32,717 nucleotides of DNA from NCBI GenBank assembly GCA_000969725.1, contig JXSR01S007970.1. One strand, written 5' to 3'. Below the pieces are notes generated by a model, which was given only the letters and a program-made list of their open reading frames with translations, ran no database searches and was not told the origin of the DNA. Source of the stretch: Ophiothrix spiculata (Eukaryota > Echinodermata > Ophiuroidea > Amphilepidida > Ophiotrichidae). How positions within the stretch are numbered: position 1 is the stretch's first letter; each line of letters starts with the position of its first letter. Positions 29,501 through 32,717 of the stretch are shown here, piece by piece. A program made the position numbers and the translations under genes.

Positions 29501-32351
29501 CAAACATGACAAACGAGTCTGATTTACCTTCCCAGTACTTTTTACATACTGGTACCCATTTCTGTCACCTGGGTGGGGAGGAACAATGTGGACAAAGAAT
29601 CTTGCTCAAGGACTCAACACTGCAGTGACCGGGCCGGGGCCTGAACCCACAACCTCTCGATTATGAATCCAATGCTCTAACCACTGCGCCACAATGCTCC
29701 ATAAAGAGAAGTTAGACGACAGAGAAGTTAGACAACAAATTAAATATCAAAAAGTATACATTTTAAATTGTGTGTTATTTACATGATGAATCTTTTTTCT
29801 TCTCGTTTTAAGACCTTTTATGCAAAGCATGTACAACATGATATCAGATGCCCATCACCAAGTGCATAGGAGATGGCTCGAATTTGCCATTTTAAACGGG
29901 GTACGTACAAGATCATGACCATTTCGACAAAAAGTACCACTTTTCCGTGGAAAAAAAACGTCGACTCCGCAGATGGATCAAAACCAGCGTGACCATCTCT
30001 ACTTTATTCATCGAGCTCCCCTCGGGTTACACTGTTTCTCATATATATACTTATATACCAAATTGATGACGTTCTTACGGTATTGAGTCCGGACGTCGCA
30101 ACGTTCAAACGAATAAACTTCTTCGCCGTCATCGGCAGGTGTTTGCAGCCATGAGAAGGTGCGTGTGTTCACTACGGTGGAGTTTTGTGGACAGGCGGCT
30201 GTTTAAGATGAAGTAAAGGACACAGATGTTTACAGCTTTATACAAAAATATTATATTTTCTTCAGAGTAATGTTAATGAGAATATTCCTAATCAGCTCCC
30301 TTACATAATAGTTACAAAAACTGGTAAAAAATTAGTAGCTTCATGTGACTTCTGCACTTCACATTGTGTACTTCCATGATATCGAAAACAAACAAATTAA
30401 GCAATGCAGGATGAGTTGGATGGGATATGTTCTTAGGATACCATAAAATATGTTCAAAATAGTACCTACATGGATACTCAACTGAAAACAAAACACAGGA
30501 AACCAAAAACAACTTAGAGGATAACTGTTTTATCTCACTTGGAAATAAACCTCACCATACGAAGAGCTGAGCTTATGTCGAAAGACAGAATATGCAGCCT
30601 TGTGATCAGTTTGAATCAAGAGGAAAAGTAACTTGCGTTTATCTTATAAAAGGTAACAATTATCCAAGCATGTGAGGCGAGAATGATGATAATGATTTCA
30701 TAACTCAGTGGCCACGCCTTGTTATTTCGATTTCGATTAGATTATATGCATTTCGCAGACTGGAAAATACTGTTGGCATCAGAAAAGTACCTACCGGTGA
30801 CTGTTATTGTAATGATGCAACTTGCTGCATTACCAGACGGATCTAAAGCAAAATACGTTACATTGTGTGTTCCGATATCGAACACAAGTGGAGACGTATG
30901 AGTAGAATTTATTAGTCCAAGGTTACCAGAGTTGTCAGTGTATGTCGGTTCAGACCAAGATACTAAAACCTCGAGTTGATCTGTCACTGCGAATTGTTCT
31001 TCCATGTATGGACAATCCAAAACTGGGTTTTTAATATCTGGAAATTAATGTTGAAAAATGATAAAGTAAGCACTGGTACGTTGAATTGTTTTTCCATCAA
31101 AAAAAGACATTCATGATTATTATACACAACCGTAATGTATTTCATCTTGTCATGGACGCAAAGTGGACTTGGTTTGAACTGCCTAGCAAGCCAAATTTCA
31201 CACTCGCAGCAACAGCAAAGCAGTCCAGTTATAGCAAAGCCAATAAGTATACACTTTTTAAAAATACGTATTTATATCTATTATTCCATTATTTCATGGT
31301 AGATTTTTCTTTTGTCCATCATTTGTATTATTTCTTAAAACATGAATCCATTAACAACGAATGTAGCAGTTTTGTACTCCGAACATGAATGAAGAAAATG
31401 CATATATTTAGTACACTATCGTTTATATTGGTAATGGTTGTTATAAGGAAAATTTACATGAACATACCTGTAACAGAAATGTTAAATAAATACGTGATTT
31501 TGTTTCCGGATGGGTCAGTAGCTGTATAAATCACTTGAGTCTGACCAATAGGAAAGGCGTCACCGGGGTTAAAGTTTGACTCTAAGGTGACAGATCCAGA
31601 ATCATCGGTTGCTATTGGAGGGTTCCATGTAACACGGGCTGTAGGTAAACCTGGATCTGTAGTTGCAAATCTATCCGGAGGTCCATTGAAAATAATTGGG
31701 CTCACATTGTCCATAGGGGCCTGAAATTGAATAAAATTTACAAATCTTTCACTATTAAAATTTATTAACAAAATGTTCAAGAGGAGTATATTGAAGTAAT
31801 TACTAAAAGTACAAAGCATCATTTCATATGAATAAACTATATTTTTCACTAATATTTCTTGACATACGGGATGTTGTAATCTGTCTTATTTATTATCTTT
31901 GCAAGAGCTAAAACGTATACTACCGAAATGTTTTTGTACCATCATGGGTTGGAATCTATGAGTGTCTTAAACTTACAGGTTCATTAAAATTCGTTTATTT
32001 ATTTATTTCTTTATTTAATTAATTATTTTGCTGTGGGAGTGCTTATGTATATATTTTAAACCTTTGTGTGATATCAGACTAGGCGAGAGTTCATTAGATA
32101 TTTGTTGTTGTTGCTGTTTTGAGTTTAATGAGAGATTGAGGAAACCATTTAACAATTGTAAATTGAGTAAAACATCTTGCATGAAGTACACACTATGTAA
32201 TTCTTACCACAATGACAGCAAAGTTCGTAAGATGTGTACATTCACAGATGATTTGACCGCTATCAGTTGTCCCTGCATTGATGCATCCTTCCTCAGACCA
32301 GCTACTGGTTTCAAACTCCCAGAAAACACAGACAGGATGGTTACCTGGGGC
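19279..32351 (-). CDS. Adhesion GPCR: GPS-HYR-HYR-HormR-GAIN-GPS-7TM-acidic tail (13 exons, 5' incomplete)
   Basis: Probable cell-surface receptor of the adhesion class. Exons, 5' to 3' on the minus strand: 32351-32208, 31720-31468, 31037-30795, 30198-30079, 28864-28740, 28094-27936, 26147-25781, 25100-24940, 24416-24276, 22894-22785, 22358-22087, 20951-20885, 20563-19279. All introns are GT-AG, all phases match, and the total is 3447 nt (1148 codons plus stop). Numbering from the first codon seen: GPS-1 1-48, HYR 49-132 and 133-213, HormR 214-295, GAIN about 296-524, GPS-2 525-571, seven helices about 575-825, tail to 1148. In this family GAIN cleaves itself at HL^T and the new N-terminus acts as a tethered agonist. 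The start codon and signal peptide lie beyond the window. Whether the first exon belongs to this transcript is the main uncertainty; the other twelve fit well. No subfamily name is claimed. Confidence 0.85.
20564..20884 (-). other. aGPCR intron
   Basis: 321 nt with a GTAAGT donor and a TTTTCAG acceptor, phase 2. Nothing else was seen in it. Confidence 0.8.
20885..20951 (-). CDS. aGPCR exon: TM4
   Basis: 67-nt exon, entered in phase 1 and left in phase 2. It encodes (G)VPLVISAISLGAGFSDYDH, the TM4 helix and the start of extracellular loop 2. The family consensus at this spot is GWGVPxxIVxI. A TTTCAG acceptor and a GTAAGT donor bound it. Confidence 0.88.
20952..22086 (-). other. aGPCR intron with a dispersed repeat
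   Basis: 1135 nt. It contains copy 2 of the dispersed repeat at 21388-21690. An 86-codon open frame at 21015-21275 lies in it but shows no domain and is not needed for the receptor. Confidence 0.75.
21388..21690 (+). repeat. Dispersed repeat, copy 2
   Basis: Matches 9009-9310 in ordered words: ATACCAGGTGTCCAAAAAAA, ACACAGCAT, AATACCTATGTCAGAAACG, AGCATGTTCGTTTGATG. The copies are strongly diverged, suggesting an old element. Confidence 0.5.
22087..22358 (-). CDS. aGPCR exon: TM2 and TM3
   Basis: 272-nt exon, phase 2 in and phase 1 out. It encodes RRLRIGANATPRKILINLCV (intracellular loop 1 and start of TM2), then LFLLYFVFLIGID, the extracellular cysteines in NGCICIAFLLQYFTLAS, and LMWMAVEGFHLYQ, the strongly conserved aGPCR TM3 motif (WMxxEGxxLY). 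It ends at the start of TM4 (SAIVAWG). Confidence 0.92.
22359..22784 (-). other. aGPCR intron
   Basis: 426 nt between TM1 and TM2 with a GTGAGA donor and a TCACAG acceptor. Part of it is open in the frame of the following exon, but the family-typical junction (GFR/RLR) fixes the exon edge. Confidence 0.75.
22785..22894 (-). CDS. aGPCR exon: linker and TM1
   Basis: 110-nt exon, phase 0 in and phase 2 out. It encodes DVEYDGGHVILDLVSKIGCG and then the TM1 helix (VSMLALFITLVIFIGF). It follows the GPS-2 exon, as in other aGPCRs. Confidence 0.9.
22895..24275 (-). other. aGPCR intron, with unusual GC-rich repeat-like patch
   Basis: 1381 nt between the GPS-2 and TM1 exons. A patch at 23700-24110 differs from the surrounding AT-rich DNA: CTCGACGTACGTCATACC, GAAGAAGTTCGTCG...GGACGAAACTG, and ATTATCCTGAGACCGCAGGC...CGAGAGATAATAA, which can fold back. 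It resembles transposon-derived sequence but was not classified. Confidence 0.5.
24276..24416 (-). CDS. aGPCR exon: GPS motif 2 (membrane-proximal)
   Basis: 141 nt, phase 0 on both sides. It encodes AECVFWDF, W18, EGC, then CHCDHLTNFAVLV: four Cys and two Trp at the positions that define the GPS motif. HL^T gives the expected autoproteolysis site, with Thr encoded at 24296-24294. The sequence after the cut, TNFAVLV, is the canonical tethered agonist. It is followed directly by TM1, as in functional receptors. Confidence 0.95.
24417..24939 (-). other. aGPCR intron
   Basis: 523 nt with a GTAAGT donor and a TACTAG acceptor. Open frames on both strands at about 24650-24896 have no recognisable content. 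Confidence 0.75.
24940..25100 (-). CDS. aGPCR exon: GAIN domain, last part before the GPS
   Basis: 161 nt, phase 1 in and phase 0 out. It encodes (A)TDTIGVSFVVHNSDVLFP, a sequon-rich NNTNQT segment, SDIVSAIVTGVDSVKNL and EPVVLEFT. The strand pattern ending VVLEFT just before the GPS is what aGPCR GAIN subdomain B shows. Confidence 0.9.
25101..25780 (-). other. aGPCR intron
   Basis: 680 nt. On the plus strand an open stretch of about 75 codons (about 25460-25681; IYIGHGEIFQLPASCEDIEK...) ends in a stop. It has protein-like composition but was not recognised and may be a transposon remnant. Confidence 0.6.
25781..26147 (-). CDS. aGPCR exon: GAIN domain, central part
   Basis: 367 nt, phase 0 in and phase 1 out. 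It encodes VTASVIEIASNFIDL, an amphipathic helix typical of GAIN subdomain A, a helix around STAVFITDILLAIEQQV, then β-rich sequence with several N-glycosylation sequons (NRT, NLT, NST twice) and TAVTLPSVIF, matching the start of subdomain B. It is the largest extracellular exon. Confidence 0.92.
26668..27742. mobile_element. Non-autonomous DNA transposon with TA flanks, dense GTGTCA/TGACAC words
   Basis: The terminal inverted repeats are CACTGTAAATTATTTTGGT on the left and, reverse-complemented, CACTGTAAAATAATTTGGTG on the right, 25 of 32 positions matching. TA lies outside both ends (26666-26667 and 27743-27744). The outer thirds (26690-26930 and 27440-27740) are packed with GTGTCA and TGACACC in both orientations. 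No transposase is present. The superfamily is uncertain; TA flanks fit Tc1/mariner, while CACTG ends also recall CMC/Chapaev types. Confidence 0.6.
26950..27303. repeat. Large imperfect palindrome nested in the MITE
   Basis: The left arm (GATAATAATTCTGATAAAAT, GATCGG, then TAAGCCTTGTTCATATTG and GATGAACATT) pairs with the right arm (AAATGTTCATGC, AATATAAGCAAGGCTT, GATCGTTTTATCGTATTATT). The centre is full of AAGCTTA/TAAGCTT. It is probably a second MITE inserted in the first; no target duplication was resolved. Confidence 0.5.
27936..28094 (-). CDS. aGPCR exon: GAIN domain, first helices
   Basis: 159 nt, phase 0 on both sides. It encodes TEVVMSNVENVAEALVNVTQ, an acidic linker (EDDEELTDED) and VKDISETVRNIVDV. 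Helical heptad-like sequence at this position matches the start of GAIN subdomain A. One sequon (NVT). Confidence 0.85.
28095..28739 (-). other. aGPCR intron
   Basis: 645 nt with a GTAAAAGA donor and a CCCTAG acceptor. Nothing recognised within. Confidence 0.7.
28740..28864 (-). CDS. aGPCR exon: second half of the HormR-like domain
   Basis: 125 nt, phase 1 in and phase 0 out. It encodes GNGLATRVCMPD, VVWQQPVYVGCGE and NFTLADLPE. The pattern G-A-x-R-x-C ... W-x-x-P ... C is that of the hormone-receptor domain found between N-terminal modules and GAIN in many aGPCRs. Confidence 0.85.
28865..30078 (-). other. aGPCR intron with a tRNA-derived SINE
   Basis: 1214 nt. It contains the SINE at 29515-29705 and a C-tract with degraded hAT-like words at about 29290-29490 (CCCCCCCCCACC; GGGGGTACGCCACTCC). 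Confidence 0.7.
29515..29705 (-). mobile_element. tRNA(Met)-like SINE
   Basis: On the minus strand, an A box TGGCGCAGTGG (29681-29691) and a B-box-like GGTTCAGGCCC (29637-29647) flank an anticodon-loop-like GATTCATAATC (CAT). A body reading TTGAGCAAGATTCTTTGTCC, CACCCAGGTGACAGAAATGG, GTACC follows, characteristic of a SINE and not of a tRNA gene. It lies in the receptor intron in the same orientation as the gene. Confidence 0.75.
30079..30198 (-). CDS. aGPCR exon: first half of the HormR-like domain
   Basis: 120 nt, phase 1 on both sides. It encodes (A)ACPQNSTVVNTRTFSWLQ, TPADDGEEVYSFERCDVRT. With the next exon it supplies four cysteines (ACP, ERC, RVC, VGC), fewer than some HormR domains, so this call rests on order and spacing. 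Confidence 0.82.
30199..30794 (-). other. aGPCR intron
   Basis: 596 nt with a GTAGGT donor and an AAACAG acceptor. Nothing recognised. Confidence 0.7.
30795..31037 (-). CDS. aGPCR exon: HYR domain 2
   Basis: 243 nt, phase 1 on both sides, one complete module of 81 residues. It encodes VLDCPYM, VLVSWSEPTYTDNSGN, FDIGTHNVTYFALDPSGNAA and CIITITV. TDNSG, G-x-x-x-V-x-Y-x-A-x-D-x-S-G-N and C-x-F/I-x-V are the HYR signature. HYR modules have an immunoglobulin-like β-sandwich fold and occur in adhesion proteins. Confidence 0.95.
31038..31467 (-). other. aGPCR intron
   Basis: 430 nt with a GTATGT donor and a TTCCAG acceptor. Nothing recognised. Confidence 0.7.
31468..31720 (-). CDS. aGPCR exon: HYR domain 1
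   Basis: 253 nt, phase 0 in and phase 1 out. It encodes NVSPIIFNGPPDRFATTDPG, ARVTWNPPIATDDSG, FPIGQTQVIYTATDPSGNKI and YLFNISVTG. It is a typical HYR domain, but the canonical cysteines are replaced (FNGPP instead of a CP motif; YLFNISV instead of CxFxIxV), so the intradomain disulphide is absent. Its phase-0 entry differs from the phase-1 entry of HYR 2. Confidence 0.93.
31721..32207 (-). other. Intron between the upstream GPS exon and HYR 1
   Basis: 487 nt with a GTAAGA donor and a TTTCAG acceptor. No transmembrane-like exon is present in it, which is relevant to the double-GPS question. Confidence 0.7.
32208..32351 (-). CDS. aGPCR exon: upstream GPS motif 1
   Basis: 144 nt, phase 0 on both sides. 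It encodes HPVCVFWEFETSSWSEEGC and then IICECTHLTNFAVIV. All diagnostic residues are present: C8, W11, W18, C23, C36, C38, H40-L41^T42. It ends with the TNFAVIV tethered-agonist-like stretch. It aligns with GPS-2 across its whole length but is not followed by a TM1 exon; the next exon is HYR 1 in the compatible phase. It begins after a TTATTAG acceptor, so more coding exons lie beyond the right edge. It is either part of a receptor with two GPS sites or the end of an upstream neighbour. Confidence 0.85.
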
Positions 32352-32717
32352 CTAATAACAAACATAGTATAGGTAATTCCATCTAATATAAAGGTTAACA
32401 CTCAATTAAAATTGCCCATCAAGTGTGAGGATCTGCATGAACCCAACATCAGAAAAGCGCTCTTTTAATTAAAAAAAAAACCCGTTGAAATACTAATTGA
32501 TTCTAATGAAAGTTGCATTCTTCTGAAGTGCTCGATCCAGATGGAGAGCATATAATACAAAGAAAAAACTCAAATTATATTGCTCCATGATTACTACAGA
32601 CTGTTTCGCCCAAAGGCTCATAAGATAATGTCTCAATTGAATCCTTTGCCAGCAAATGATGTACATTATAACGTTACATGGAAGGGCCTATGGGATGATT
32701 TTCTCAAAATATTTTAA
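32352..32717. other. Intron or flank at the right edge
   Basis: Upstream of the first GPS exon, 366 nt with no further coding exon recognised. The window ends inside the gene or between genes. Confidence 0.5.

Noticed and set aside
29637-29702. tRNA-Met gene
   Set aside because: The B box is imperfect, no proper acceptor stem is seen, and it is continuous with a SINE body.
31723-32207. A hidden TM1 exon after the upstream GPS
   Set aside because: No hydrophobic helix bounded by GT-AG sites in the right phase was found in this 487-nt intron on the minus strand.

Overview
The window is animal nuclear DNA: AT-rich, intron-rich, crowded with non-LTR retrotransposon 3' ends, tRNA-derived SINEs and short hAT-like DNA transposons. 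The one convincing host gene is an adhesion G-protein-coupled receptor (aGPCR) with HYR (hyalin repeat) modules. That combination, together with the repeat types, suggests an invertebrate deuterostome, most likely an echinoderm; this is an inference from domain content and was not checked by any search.

Layout, left to right. 1-6.3 kb is a repeat graveyard: a TA-flanked non-autonomous DNA transposon with a hAT MITE inside it, a 37-bp perfect inverted repeat, a 0.5-kb polypurine tract, six copies of a 140-bp tandem repeat, a 5'-truncated Jockey/CR1-type LINE that still encodes most of a reverse transcriptase, and a tRNA-derived SINE. 6.3-11.5 kb shows almost nothing beyond faint dispersed repeats. 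11.5-18.5 kb holds a hAT-like element with a perfect 8-bp target duplication, a LINE 3' end with three copies of a stem-loop motif, a broken duplicate of the receptor's C-terminal tail (14.77-15.04 kb), another hAT-like element, and a reverse-strand LINE fragment split by a second copy of the hAT MITE.

19.28-32.35 kb on the minus strand is the receptor. Thirteen exons with GT-AG borders can be joined in one continuous frame (3447 nt, 1148 codons plus stop) that enters from beyond the right edge. In order they encode: a GPS autoproteolysis motif; two HYR domains; a four-cysteine hormone-receptor-like (HormR) domain; a GAIN domain; a second GPS motif with a canonical tethered agonist; seven transmembrane helices; and a long acidic cytoplasmic tail with two NPxY motifs in an internal duplication. 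The N-terminus and promoter lie outside the window.

The most interesting point is the two intact GPS exons (24.3 and 32.3 kb) separated by an exactly in-frame block of 523 codons that starts and ends in phase 0. This is what a tandem duplication of a whole HYR-HormR-GAIN-GPS ectodomain would leave, and it would give a receptor with two self-cleavage sites. The alternative is an upstream neighbouring receptor whose membrane exons are missing. The broken tail copy at 14.8 kb shows that segments of this gene have been duplicated locally.
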